A stretch of DNA of 64,000 nucleotides from Sinosporangium siamense (GTDB lineage Bacteria > Actinomycetota > Actinomycetes > Streptosporangiales > Streptosporangiaceae). The position numbers and the translations under genes were made by a program. Below the pieces are notes generated by a model that was not told the DNA's origin, searched no databases, and was given only the letters and a program-made list of their open reading frames with translations. The stretch is from positions 144,543 through 208,542 of the forward strand of contig NZ_BOOW01000031.1 in the NCBI RefSeq assembly GCF_016863435.1. Direction: 5' to 3'. Each line of letters begins with the position of its first letter. Within the stretch, counting starts at the first letter, position 1. Below are positions 26,841 through 36,066 of this stretch, one piece after another.

Positions 26841-29591
26841 TCAGTCGTCATCGTCTTCGGCCTCCTCCTCGAAGGAAGAGAAGAGATCATCGATCTCAGG
26901 TGTAACGTACCGCTCAGGCGAGACATTTTGGGCGGCTGTCATGATGTCCGGCCAAGCGGTACCGAGCTCGTTGAACATGGTGGCCGTTTTCTGGTATTTC
27001 CGGTCGGAGATTTTGAAGAGCCGGTGGACGAGCCGGTTAACTCGGTCGAGGCTGATTGCAGCGTCCGTACGGCCCCGCACTCCGGCGACCAAACGGGCCG
27101 CGCCGTCAATGCCCTGCTCTTTGAAGCATTTGGCCAGGTGCATTGCGACCTCCCAGTGAGAGATCCGATTGTCCTTGACCGGGTCATAGTTCGCTGGCAG
27201 CTCGTCGAAGTCGAGCAGGCAGACCGTGGACCGGGGGGTATTACTGACGATCCCCGCCTCGACGAGATCGCGGATGGCAGTGCCGGTCTGGCGGAGCACA
27301 ACGTCAGCATCACCGTACGCACCGCGATCGAAAGCGAACTGGCGGAACCATTTCAGCGCGAACCTGGTGGGCGCATCGAACTCGGCCTCTTCACCATCGA
27401 TGATGGCGGTCGCAGCCTTGTCGATCTCGATAAGTGCCTCGCGTACGGTCATCGGCTTACCGTCCGGCTGGAGAACCTCCTTATAGCCTGAAAAGATCCG
27501 CATCCCCGGCCCGATCGCTGCCTGACCCATGTCCAGCGGAGACACGCCACCCTTGCGAAGCGCCTCGATAGCATCGGGGAGCTCCTCCTGAAGCTGTGTT
27601 AGGAAACTCGACTTGTCGGCAACGTCGTCGGCCTGCCGCGGACGACAAATCAGAATGATGTAGGAGGCAAGGGCGTTAGCTCCCTGGCTGACCTGTCGGG
27701 TGCTCATCGTGGAGTCAATCGGCATGGTGCCTACTACGCTGAGCTCGGAGGTTAGGACGGCCTGAAGCAGAGAAACCCAGGCGGACGAGACTGCCCCTGC
27801 GCCTTCCGAGTCATCCTGCTTGGCCGCGTATGCGACAACAATCGGGAGATCCGAGCGGGAAGCTTTCTGCAACGAGGTGAAGACTTCGGTGAAGCCGTCA
27901 ATGAAGTACTGCTGCGCCTTCTCCTTGCTGCCCTCATGACGAGCTGGGTTCGCCACGAGTTCGACAGATTTCGGCGTGGCGATCGTCCCGAACAGATCCG
28001 GATGGATATCGTGCAGCGCACGGCGGAGCCAGAGGTAGAAGTAATCACTCAGGTCTGCATAATTGATCTGCCCGAAGTACGGAGGGTCCGTCACGATCAG
28101 AGCTGTCCCAGGCCGGACGAGGTCTCCTGCTCGGCGCGCATCGACCTGCACGACCCGTCCCGACTCCACTCCGATGGGCAGGGACTTCAACACGCCGATG
28201 ACGGATGTGATCTGCGCAGACCAGCTTCCCACAGACTCGCCGAACGGATATGCCTCGGCGAAATCCCAGAGCATGGGCATCGCCTGCGTGCCGAATCCCG
28301 GTTCAGGCTTAGAGGGGCCGAGCCGCGTACGCCAGCGGACCAGACTGGAATTGGCTTGGGCCATCTTGCTGACGCAGATGCCAAGAAGCGTAGTGATAGC
28401 GCGTGCCTGTTCAACACTCCCGCCGTCAATAAGGATTTGGTCATAGACCTCCGCCACATCGTCGGCGAACGCGGCGAGCACCGCCAACTGCCTAGGTGTG
28501 TATAGGTCGATGTGGCGCCGCAACCCGTAGAGGCCCGTGCGGAAGTCTCTGGTGTTGCTCCCAATCTCGATCTCATCGAGATCATCCGGCACCTCAACAT
28601 CAAAGCTGCGTTCAAGTTCGGCTGAGGGACTTACAAAGGTGCGGCCGCTCTTCGTATCCATGCAGTAGGCCATGAGCTGAAGGCCCAGATCGCCAGACTG
28701 TCCGGCTGCACGCAATTCCTTCTCGCCCAATGGTGATGAGCATTTTGGGCAGGCGAACTGAGCTCGTCCGGCACCCTTGGTCGCTTTGGCCGGACCTTCC
28801 TTTCCTTGGTGGACGACGAACTGAATCTTGTCACCGTTAACGACTGCCTCGACAGTGGCTTCGCGCCCCCTCTGCTTGCTCAGCCACGGTGACCCGAACA
28901 ATGGCACGCGGACCTCGCACATGGGGTTGGTGCAGGGCGCGGTCCTGGCCCAGAGCCACGCCACCGGCTCGCCGCCTTCCAGCACAGGGTAGTAGGGACC
29001 GACCCTCTCCTTGACCTTCTCCTGCACGATGGCAGCGTAGTGACGGAGGTCGTCAGCGAATCCGTCGTACGGGAGATCGCGCATCCGGGCTGCGTCGTTA
29101 CTCTTGGAGATCGCCGGGGTGAGGGCGACCGGGGGTAGCAGTTCCCCGAGCGCGCGGGTCACAAGCGCCGCCACTGGGTTTAGATCAGAACTCACCGCCG
29201 GAAGCCCCAGGCGCAGCGCTTCCACGATCGTGGAGCCACCGCCTGCGAAGGGATCCATGACGGTAGGCAGCTCCGGGTTGGACGCGGCGATCAACCTGCG
29301 AGCCCTGCGAAGTATGTCGTCCGACGGTGCGGTGCCGTCGAAGGGCACCAGCTCCTTGACGAACTCGATTAGGTCGTCTCGTTCCTTGCCCGGCCCGGGG
29401 TCGTCCACCAGTGAGGCGAAGATGAGCGCGCGGAGAGCCGGGGTCGGCATGGGGGCGAACCACTTGTGCAGGTTCTTGATCGTGCCGACCTTGCGTTCCT
29501 TGTATGCGATGCTCGCGTAGCTGATCTGCGTAAGCGGCAGTGTCACGTCGATGAGCTTGCGCCGGTACTCACCATTGGTTCCCTGGCTCAT
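26841..29591 (-). CDS. DUF1156 adenine-type DNA methyltransferase with Zn ribbon
   Basis: A 916-residue protein of the COG1743 type. The N-terminal DUF1156 region includes LHKWFAPMPTPALRALI. SAM motif I is VMDPFAGGGSTIVEAL (residues 112-127). Cysteine pairs in FACPKCSSPLG and PCTNPMCEVR form Zn ribbons. The catalytic DPPY motif lies near residue 500 (TDPPYFGQINYADLSDY). DPPY indicates amino-group methylation, likely N6-adenine. In a defence operon it would mark host DNA or act as part of the sensing complex. The ATG at 29591 overlaps the helicase stop (ATGA) and has GGAGGAGCCCCGGT upstream, so translation is coupled. Confidence 0.85.
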   Translation of the reverse strand: MSQGTNGEYRRKLIDVTLPLTQISYASIAYKERKVGTIKNLHKWFAPMPTPALRALIFASLVDDPGPGKERDDLIEFVKELVPFDGTAPSDDILRRARRLIAASNPELPTVMDPFAGGGSTIVEALRLGLPAVSSDLNPVAALVTRALGELLPPVALTPAISKSNDAARMRDLPYDGFADDLRHYAAIVQEKVKERVGPYYPVLEGGEPVAWLWARTAPCTNPMCEVRVPLFGSPWLSKQRGREATVEAVVNGDKIQFVVHQGKEGPAKATKGAGRAQFACPKCSSPLGEKELRAAGQSGDLGLQLMAYCMDTKSGRTFVSPSAELERSFDVEVPDDLDEIEIGSNTRDFRTGLYGLRRHIDLYTPRQLAVLAAFADDVAEVYDQILIDGGSVEQARAITTLLGICVSKMAQANSSLVRWRTRLGPSKPEPGFGTQAMPMLWDFAEAYPFGESVGSWSAQITSVIGVLKSLPIGVESGRVVQVDARRAGDLVRPGTALIVTDPPYFGQINYADLSDYFYLWLRRALHDIHPDLFGTIATPKSVELVANPARHEGSKEKAQQYFIDGFTEVFTSLQKASRSDLPIVVAYAAKQDDSEGAGAVSSAWVSLLQAVLTSELSVVGTMPIDSTMSTRQVSQGANALASYIILICRPRQADDVADKSSFLTQLQEELPDAIEALRKGGVSPLDMGQAAIGPGMRIFSGYKEVLQPDGKPMTVREALIEIDKAATAIIDGEEAEFDAPTRFALKWFRQFAFDRGAYGDADVVLRQTGTAIRDLVEAGIVSNTPRSTVCLLDFDELPANYDPVKDNRISHWEVAMHLAKCFKEQGIDGAARLVAGVRGRTDAAISLDRVNRLVHRLFKISDRKYQKTATMFNELGTAWPDIMTAAQNVSPERYVTPEIDDLFSSFEEEAEDDDD

Positions 29592-32500
29592 ACCGGGGCT
29601 CCTCCTCGCTTCCACGTCTTCTTCCAGTCACCACCGAGCTCGGTGGCGTCGAACTTCCCGAAATCTACGTCCTTGAAGGGGTCAACGACATATCGGACAT
29701 CGTCCTTGTCGGGCCCATCCGGATGAACGCTGACCAGCGCCAGCCGGAAGTTCTGCCCTGAATTCTTGCCGGTTAGGACCTCGGTCCGGGTGACGTGGAA
29801 GCCGTCTGCTCCGGTGATCCGGCCCTTGACCTCGATGAACACCCAGTGGTCATCCACGGTACGGGACCGGATGTCGTACCCGGGATTGTTATGGGCCATC
29901 TCCTCCGGGATCCGGCCGAGCTTCCGCTCCTCTTGCAGCACTCGGTCGACCGCGCGGCGTTCCACGGCCTCGGTCTCCCGCGCGTACGCCTCCGGCGGCT
30001 GGTCTCGGAGCCCGGCCAATCGGTCGAGCAATCCCTGCGGGATTACCAGGGCGGCCCCGCCGACCCGGGGTGGACGAACCTGGAGACGGGCGTCGCGGTC
30101 GAGCTCGCCCATGCGCCGTTCCATCCGCTGTTCCAGGTTCCGAGCCTGGCGGTCGGCGAACTCGGACTTCATCTTGACCGACTTGCCGGCCTGCTCGGCG
30201 TCGAGGAGGTCGGCGTGGCGCGAGTCCCAGTAGTTGATCTCCTGGAGGAGGCGCTGCCGTACTAAGCGCCGGGTCCGTTCGGTCTCACGGGTGACGCGCT
30301 CTTGCAGATCGGCGATGTGTGTACTCAGGCCGTTCTGCACAGCCCAGCCGATGGCGATATCTTCGACGCCACTGGCCAACCAGGGCTCTTCGAGGATGGG
30401 CTGGACCAGGGTGCGCTCCTCCTCGGTCGTCGGCGCGTAGTCGAGATAGGGCGCGGCTCCAGCCGTGCGGGCTTCGGAACGGCCGATCTCGACGAAGTTG
30501 AAGCGCTTGCTGATGATCCGCGGCTTTTCGTGCCCGTCGGCGATCTCCTGAGCGACCGCGACGAGCAACCGCGGTTCCTCGTCGACGTCGCGCCGATTGA
30601 CCAAGATGACGCCCTGCTTCAGCTGCGAGCCGTACCGGTCGACGATCAGCGAGACCACGGCGTCGAGTAACGGGTGCCCCGGAGCGAGCAGCGCTGCCTG
30701 GGGCGCGCCCGCCTGACGGATGAGGGATCGGTCGAAGGTGACCCGCTCATAGCGGTGGACCACTGGCGCACCGATCTTGATGAGGTGCTCGAAGTGACGG
30801 ACGTCGGCCGGGACGTGGGTGATCTCGTACCGGCCCGGCTCACGTTCGGAGATCCGGCCCCCGAGCAGCTTGAAGGCGGTGAGGAAGAATGCCTTGATGT
30901 AGTGCGGTTGGAGGCGGCGGGCCTTGGCCTCCTCCATCCGCAGCCGCCAATCGGCGACGTCGGCCTCAGCAAGCTTTTGGTGTGCGAGGGCCCGCTCGGC
31001 CAGCAACTTCTCCAGGCCGTCGCCGACCGAGGAGTCGATAACCTCATTGAGCCGGTTGCGTACCTCGGGCTGGTCGCCGTACTGGATGGCCTCCATGAGC
31101 AGTGCGCGGAGCGGCCGATCCTGGAATGCCTCGCCGAGGACGTCGAAGACCTTGCCCTTGTATGCCTTCCGCTGCTCCTCGATCTTGCCCAAGAGCCGCA
31201 GGAACACCGCGCCCTCGCGCGTGTCCCCGGCGACCAGATTCCACAGGTGGCAGACCTCAGTCTGGCCGATACGGTGGATGCGGCCGAAACGCTGCTCGAT
31301 TCGGTTGGGATTCCATGGAAGGTCGTAGTTGACCATGAGGTTGGCGCGCTGAAGGTTGAGACCTTCGCCGGCCGCATCAGTGGCGATCAGGATGCGGCAG
31401 TCTTTGTCCTGGGTGAACAGCTCCTTAATCTTCCGGCGGTTGTCACGGGAAACACCACCGTGGATGGTGACGACCGCCTCTTTGCTGCCGAGAAGGCCGC
31501 TGATCCGATCGCGAAGGTACTCCAGGGTGTCCCTGTGCTCTGTGAAGATGATCAGCTTGCGGGGGCTGCCGTCTGCGTCGCGGACCATAGGGTGGCTGAG
31601 CAGCAGTTCACGGAGCTCGATCCACTTCTTGTCGGTGCCGCTACGCCGTACCCGACGGGCGACCTCGACGAGGTCGGCGAGGATTAGAATTTCCTTATCG
31701 AGCTCGGCGAGGGTCTGCGCGGCAGTTGCGGCGTCGACGACGTCGTTCTCGAGCTCTTCGAGTTCTGCACTGGGCAGGTCATCCAAGGTCGTGTCGTATT
31801 CGGATGGGTCTTTGCCGAGCATTGCGGCGAGCCGGTCTCGGAGCGTGGTCTCTATCGGACTGCGGCCGGTGAGCATCTCCTGGCGCAGGAGTTGCAGACG
31901 CTTATGGCGGCGGATGAGCGACTGCAGGATCGCCTCCGGGCTGGAGGCCAGGCGCCGTTGGAGGACAGTGAGGGCGAAGCCGACGGTGTTGCCGCGTTTG
32001 CCGTCCGCCATGGCTTGAGCCTTGCCCATTTGGTCGCGGACATACTCGGTCACAACCTCGTACAGCTCGCGCTCGGCGTCAGAGAGCAAGTAGGGGACGG
32101 TGTATGCGCGCCGCTCGGGGAAGAGCGGCTTGCCCTCGAAGGTGAGCAGGTCTTCCTTGACCATGCGGCGCATGAGACCGTCGGTGTCGGTGGAGCTGAC
32201 GCCCTCGCGGTACTTGCCCTCGAACCGGTCGGAGTCGAGCAGGCCCATGAAGAGCTGGAAGTTGGCCTCATTGCCTGCGTGCGGGGTCGCGGTCATCAGC
32301 AACAGGTGCCGGGTGTGCTTGCCGAGGATCTCCCCGAGCTGGTAGCGCTTGGTCTTCTTCAGTTCATCGCCGAAGTAGCTGGCGGACATGCGGTGGGCCT
32401 CGTCGACTACGACCAGGTCATAGTCAGACTGCTTGAGCTGCTCCTGGAGATCCTCGGAGCGGGAGAGCTGGTCCATCCGTGCGATGAGTAGCGGGTATTT

Positions 32501-33097
32501 CTCGAAGGCAGTCTGGTCGAGCTGGGCGTTGATCAAGTCACGGGTGAGCACGTCGAAACGGAGGCCGAACTTGTCGAGGAGCTCTTCCTGCCACTGGTCG
32601 ACGAGGCCGCCTGGGGCGACGATCAGGCAGCGCTCCAGGTCACCGCGGAGCATGAGCTCCTTGATATAGAGGCCGGCCATGATGGTCTTTCCTGCGCCTG
32701 GGTCGTCGGCCAGGACGAAGCGCAGCGGGCTGCGGTCAAGGAGCTCGCCGTAGACCGCCTGGATCTGGTGCGGTAGCGGCTCCAGGTCACTGGTCGTGAC
32801 CGCGAGCATGGGGTCGAAGCGGGCGGCCATGCGGATACGGAGGGCCTCGGCGGCGAGTTTGAAAAGCGTGCCATCGCCGTCGAAGCTGTAGGCCGCCGAT
32901 GCAGTCCGAATGGTGAGGCGGGCTTCCGAGTCACGATAGAGGAGCTGGTCAGCGACGCCGCCGTCCTCAGCACGGTAGGTGAGCATGACGGCGTTGTCGC
33001 CGTACCACTTGGCCGCTACCACGGTGACGTTGCCGTTCGTTGTCACTCCGTCCACAACGGTGCCGGGCGTCAGGTCCTCTAGCCTTACCCCCGCCAC
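29588..33097 (-). CDS. SNF2-family helicase with C-terminal DUF3883
   Basis: An 1169-residue superfamily 2 translocase. It shows Walker A DDPGAGKTIMAG (131-142), DEAH box VVVDEAHRM (from 230), motif III LLLMTATPHAGN, motif V LIATDAAGEGLNLQ and motif VI IEQRFGRIHRIGQ. The last 120 residues match DUF3883 (NPGYDIRSRTVDDHWVFIEV), an endonuclease-like or DNA-binding fold found in restriction-type ATPases. It resembles DrmD-type helicases of DISARM, but drmA/B/C are absent. It starts at a GTG preceded by AGGGGAGGCGTAC and is the first gene of the five-gene operon. Its upstream region (33,098-33,330) must hold the promoter, but no clear boxes were seen. Confidence 0.85.
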   Translation of the reverse strand: MAGVRLEDLTPGTVVDGVTTNGNVTVVAAKWYGDNAVMLTYRAEDGGVADQLLYRDSEARLTIRTASAAYSFDGDGTLFKLAAEALRIRMAARFDPMLAVTTSDLEPLPHQIQAVYGELLDRSPLRFVLADDPGAGKTIMAGLYIKELMLRGDLERCLIVAPGGLVDQWQEELLDKFGLRFDVLTRDLINAQLDQTAFEKYPLLIARMDQLSRSEDLQEQLKQSDYDLVVVDEAHRMSASYFGDELKKTKRYQLGEILGKHTRHLLLMTATPHAGNEANFQLFMGLLDSDRFEGKYREGVSSTDTDGLMRRMVKEDLLTFEGKPLFPERRAYTVPYLLSDAERELYEVVTEYVRDQMGKAQAMADGKRGNTVGFALTVLQRRLASSPEAILQSLIRRHKRLQLLRQEMLTGRSPIETTLRDRLAAMLGKDPSEYDTTLDDLPSAELEELENDVVDAATAAQTLAELDKEILILADLVEVARRVRRSGTDKKWIELRELLLSHPMVRDADGSPRKLIIFTEHRDTLEYLRDRISGLLGSKEAVVTIHGGVSRDNRRKIKELFTQDKDCRILIATDAAGEGLNLQRANLMVNYDLPWNPNRIEQRFGRIHRIGQTEVCHLWNLVAGDTREGAVFLRLLGKIEEQRKAYKGKVFDVLGEAFQDRPLRALLMEAIQYGDQPEVRNRLNEVIDSSVGDGLEKLLAERALAHQKLAEADVADWRLRMEEAKARRLQPHYIKAFFLTAFKLLGGRISEREPGRYEITHVPADVRHFEHLIKIGAPVVHRYERVTFDRSLIRQAGAPQAALLAPGHPLLDAVVSLIVDRYGSQLKQGVILVNRRDVDEEPRLLVAVAQEIADGHEKPRIISKRFNFVEIGRSEARTAGAAPYLDYAPTTEEERTLVQPILEEPWLASGVEDIAIGWAVQNGLSTHIADLQERVTRETERTRRLVRQRLLQEINYWDSRHADLLDAEQAGKSVKMKSEFADRQARNLEQRMERRMGELDRDARLQVRPPRVGGAALVIPQGLLDRLAGLRDQPPEAYARETEAVERRAVDRVLQEERKLGRIPEEMAHNNPGYDIRSRTVDDHWVFIEVKGRITGADGFHVTRTEVLTGKNSGQNFRLALVSVHPDGPDKDDVRYVVDPFKDVDFGKFDATELGGDWKKTWKRGGAPV

Positions 33098-33339
33098 GTA
33101 CGCCTCCCCTTAGCGTCGGCCTCGTGCTTCACGTTATTTCGCAATCCTTCCGGTTGAGTCACGCAGAACATAGCGGGCGGCCCTGACAGATCCGGTTGGA
33201 AGCCCCCGAAGTTCTTGCATGCAACTCTCCGCAACCTTCTCACAGCGTATGGTGGCGGAGAAGGTGAGAACTCCAGCTCAGCCAGCACAGCATGGTGCCG
33301 AGCAAGGCATACCGCGAGGCGTCTGCGCCGCGTTACAGC

Positions 33340-33778
33340 AGACGAGATCGCCAAGACCTCGACGGCACTGCTGCGAGTGGCGCAGCTCGGACGTGCCTTT
33401 GGCATCTACCTGTCCTGCTGCGGCCAGCGCATCGGCTCCGACCTCGGCCCCGGCGTCACCGCGCTGCGCGCCCAGTGCTCAGGACGGATCTGCCACCGCG
33501 TCAACGATTCCGAGACCGCGACCATGACCCTCGGCGACCTCGACCCGGCTGCCCTGGTCTCCGCCCGCGCCATCGCTGCCGAGACACCCGGCGTCGCGAT
33601 CGTCGCCTCCCAGGACGGCCAGTGGTACCGCGCCCGTTCCTTCCACGTCTCCGAGCGAGCCGCCGAACACGCGGCCCGGATGTACGCCGACCTGGCCCCC
33701 TCCTGGGACGAGATTACCGAGGGCGCCCACACGACCGAGATGAACACCTGCGACCTAGACGAACTCCTCAACGCCTGA
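33340..33778 (+). pseudogene. FtsK/SpoIIIE-type conjugation ATPase, C-terminal fragment
   Basis: About 145 residues are preserved: EIAKTSTALLRVAQLGRAFG, SGRICHRVNDSETATMTLGD and GVAIVASQDGQWYRARSFHV. They match closely the last third of the intact TraSA-like protein at 54443-55810. Both Walker motifs and the membrane anchor are missing; the break falls at about 33,340, next to the helicase operon promoter region. It is the inner edge of the AICE relic. Confidence 0.75.
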
Positions 33779-33790
33779 AAGGGGGACACG

Positions 33791-34411
33791 ATGCGACGCC
33801 TTGCCTGCTGGCTGATCGACTCTGGGCCGGTCCTGGTCCTGGCCGTCATCGCGGGTGCCGGATCGTTCACCCACATCCGGGACACGGCCACCGAGCACTG
33901 ACAGTCCGGCTGGATGGCCTGGGCCATCGCCGTATGCGTCGATCTCACCTGTGTCATGGCCGCTCGCGAACGCCAGCGCGACAAGAAGGCCGGCCGCGTC
34001 CCGGACGGCTGGATCTCCTGGCCGACCCTCGTCCTGATCGCTGGGGTCGTCCTGTCCCTGGCCGCCAACCTTAACCAAGCCGACCCCACCGCCTGGGGCT
34101 GGCTCACCGCCGCGACCCCGGCTGGCGCCTTCCTCGTCGCAATCTCCATGCTGGAGCGCCGCGCCTCAGCTCCATCCTTCATCCCGTGAGTCGTCCCCGA
34201 ACCGGTCCTCACGCCTGTCCCGATCGTCGAGATCGAACAGGACGGCCCGTCCTCAGAGCTTCTCGACTACGCCCGCCGTGTGGCCGAGGAATACCAGACC
34301 GCGCAGGGCAAGCCGATCAGTCGCGACACCCTGCGCGCCCGTCTGGGCGTATCCCACCAACTGGCCTCCGACCTGCTGCGCACCCTGCGCACCGCCCCGG
34401 AAGCCCCGTGA
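33791..34411 (+). pseudogene. DUF2637 (SpdB-like) membrane protein, two in-frame stops
   Basis: The reading frame MRRLACWLIDSGPVLVLAVI through VCVDLTCVMAARERQRDK to DTLRARLGVSHQLASDLLRT is co-linear with the intact copy at 53676-54425. It is interrupted by TGA at about 33,899 (TEH-stop-QSG where the other copy reads AEYGQT) and TGA after SAPSFIP at about 34,186. DUF2637 proteins are membrane components of AICE/plasmid spreading with a C-terminal helix-turn-helix-like tail. Two nonsense changes without frameshift indicate decay by point mutation. Confidence 0.75.
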
Positions 34412-34425
34412 AAGGAGAACCATCC

Positions 34426-34746
34426 ATGTCCACCGACTCCGAGCGCCGTACCGCCTTCATCTGCGGCCTGCGGGACCTGGCCGCCTTCATGGAGACCAAC
34501 CCCGCCGTCCCCGTCCCAACCGACCCGACGATCATCACCTACTACCCCGAGCAGAGCACCGACACTGGCCTCCGCGCCGAGGTCGACCGGATCGCAGCAC
34601 TGTGCGGCACGAAGGTCGATCCACGCCTGCTGCCACACGGCCTCTACACAGTCGCCCACTGCTTCGGACCGATCCATTTCGAGGTGACGGCGATCCTCGA
34701 AGCCGCCCGGGACGGTGCCGCCACCGAACCTCCCCATGGGTTCTGA
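34426..34746 (+). CDS. AICE-associated small hypothetical protein
   Basis: A 106-residue protein starting MSTDSERRTAFICGLRDL, with AAAGGAG upstream (34,411-34,417). It matches the N-terminal part of the protein at 53293-53664 (RDLAAFMETNPAVPVP versus RALADLLDSNPRIPAP; EVDRIAALCGT versus EIDRIAGELGT). Function is unknown. In the other element the same region is fused to a CxxCxGxG ribbon. Here the ribbon is in the next overlapping frame. The frame is open, unlike its pseudogene neighbours. Confidence 0.6.
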   Translation: MSTDSERRTAFICGLRDLAAFMETNPAVPVPTDPTIITYYPEQSTDTGLRAEVDRIAALCGTKVDPRLLPHGLYTVAHCFGPIHFEVTAILEAARDGAATEPPHGF

Positions 34747-34876
34747 ACTGCACGATGACCAGGTGACCTCAGCTGAGATCCCGCCCAAGCGGTGGCGCTG
34801 CTGCCACTGCGGCGGCACCGGACTCGACAGCCTCGGCATCACCTGCGAATCCTGCGACGGCCTCGGCTTCTGCTGA
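34736..34876 (+). CDS. Small DnaJ-type zinc-ribbon protein
   Basis: A 46-residue ORF starting at ATG 34736 and overlapping the previous gene by 11 bases. Its end reads WRCCHCGGTGLDSLG then CESCDGLGFC, i.e. two CxxCxGxG motifs as in DnaJ zinc fingers. The intact element's protein at 53293-53664 ends with the same module as part of one chain, so this is either gene fission or a frameshift of a former fusion. Role unknown. Confidence 0.55.
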   Translation: MGSELHDDQVTSAEIPPKRWRCCHCGGTGLDSLGITCESCDGLGFC

Positions 34877-34958
34877 GTCGTCGGCGCCCCCGGCCTGATC
34901 GTACATCCGCTTCAGGGAAGAACTCCCAAATCAGACGGCAAACTATAAGGTCAACTAG

Positions 34959-35005
34959 GTGCCCCCGGCATGATTCGAACATGCGACACCCGCTTTAGGA
35001 GAGCG
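34959..35005. repeat. attR: tRNA-Arg 3' half
   Basis: Identical over 47 bases to 19310-19356. This copy is part of the full tRNA-Arg(CCU) gene and so marks the tRNA-proximal junction of the island. Confidence 0.85.
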
Positions 35006-35032
35006 GTGCTCTATCCCCTGAGCTACGGAGGC
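34960..35032 (-). tRNA. tRNA-Arg (anticodon CCU)
   Basis: Read on the minus strand it folds as a complete cloverleaf: acceptor GCCTCCG with CGGGGGC (one G-T pair), D arm GCTCAGGGGATAGAGC, anticodon arm CCGCT-CTCCTAA-AGCGG with anticodon CCT, and T arm GCATG-TTCGAAT-CATGC. Discriminator A and CC follow; the final A of CCA is not encoded. The gene is intact despite the island inserted at its 3' end. Confidence 0.9.
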
Positions 35033-36066
35033 AAGGGTTCCCGCCTAAGCGTAGCGAATGTTGAGGGTGTGTGTGACGTGAGGCGAAGTGGAGTGGTGGC
35101 TTCGTCATGGGTCTGCGAAGCGGGGTCAAGGGATCGCAAGGGGCAATGGGGGGTGGGCGGTGCGTGGCTACTGTCGCGGTCTGTGTTGAGAGGACGAGAG
35201 TGGTGGACGAAGCGGACGCTGAGGTTGGTCGGGGTGATGTTGGTGCCTGGGCTGTTGGCGGCTGCTGTGTTTGTGGGGGAGATGGTTGGGGTGGGGGTCA
35301 GGCCGGACGTTGGCGGTTTTGGGATTGGGGGGGAGGGCAGGCGAGGGGGGCCGTTGTTGGAGGGGCAGGTTAGGTGGGGGCCGGTTTTGGTGCGTCGGGT
35401 TGAGGTGGGCCGGCGTTCGAGGGCTGAGGGGTCGGCTGAGGTGGCTGGTCGTCGGCGGGGGGAGCCAGCGGAGCGTGCGGGGGCTCGGAAGAGGGAGCGG
35501 TCTGAGGGGAGAGGGGGGTCTGTGGTTGCGGAGCGGGGCGACGCGGGTGGTGTGGGTGCGGGAGTGGTTGGTGCTGATGCCCGTGTTGAGGGAGAGGAGT
35601 TGGTGGAGGGGGTAGATCGGCGCTGGTTGGGTGATGGGGAGCGACCGCCGGCGGTGGGTGGGCCTCGGGTTGGTGAGGGGGCTCAAGGATGTGTTGTTGA
35701 GTGGCGGGCTAAGCGGTTGTGGGAGCGGTGTGATGGGTGGGGTGAGGAGGGGGCTTATGCGGGTTGGTGATCTAGGGAAGTGGTGTAGTGAGCGCGAGGT
35801 GGCGGGGGGTTCGTGTCCGACGCTCCACACGAGGGTGCGGGTGGGGTTGAGGTGGGCTCGGGTTCGGGATTGTTGGATGGGTGATGTGGGGGGTCTTGAG
35901 GGATTCTTGTGGCAGGGTGGAGATGGTGGGGGCTGGGGTTCTTGAGTGACAAAGTGGATGCTTTTTGAACATAACGGCTCTGGATACTCGGGTCCGGGCA
36001 CTTACGTGGCTTTGGTAACGTGCGTGCCTGTGCCGGGTCACGAGTGCGTAAATGGAGGAGTCGAAG
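35033..36066. other. 1-kb intergenic region, strongly G/T-rich plus strand
   Basis: No gene is supported. From about 35,050 to 35,945 the plus strand is dominated by GGTGGG, GGTTGG and GGGGGT runs with very little C or A. Long open frames on both strands translate to low-complexity Gly/Arg/Val or Pro/His/Thr-rich peptides, a by-product of the base bias. The last 120 bases return to normal composition and must hold the promoter and ribosome-binding site of the M15 peptidase gene. Confidence 0.6.

Larger units (their letters stand above)
19310..34958. mobile_element. Genomic island integrated at tRNA-Arg(CCU): defence operon plus AICE relic
   Basis: The 15.6-kb segment is bounded by 47-bp identical direct repeats, one being the 3' part of the intact tRNA-Arg gene. 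It contains the five-gene defence operon (20,292-33,097) and, against the tRNA end, a decayed set of AICE transfer genes in the order expected when read inward from att, but with integrase, excisionase and rep missing. No active integrase lies between the att copies, so the island is probably immobile now. Confidence 0.75.

Noticed and set aside
20292..33097. Complete DISARM system
   Set aside because: Helicase and methylase would fit, but drmA, drmB (DUF1998) and drmC (PLD) are absent, so the operon is not DISARM as defined.
34970..35770. 267-codon plus-strand open frame starting inside tRNA-Arg
   Set aside because: Begins within the antisense of the tRNA and continues through the G/T-rich spacer; Gly/Arg/Val low-complexity product.
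35168..36001. 278-codon minus-strand open frame, Pro/His/Thr-rich
   Set aside because: A product of the strand-biased base composition: low complexity, no start signal, no domain pattern; overlapping frames on the other strand are just as open.
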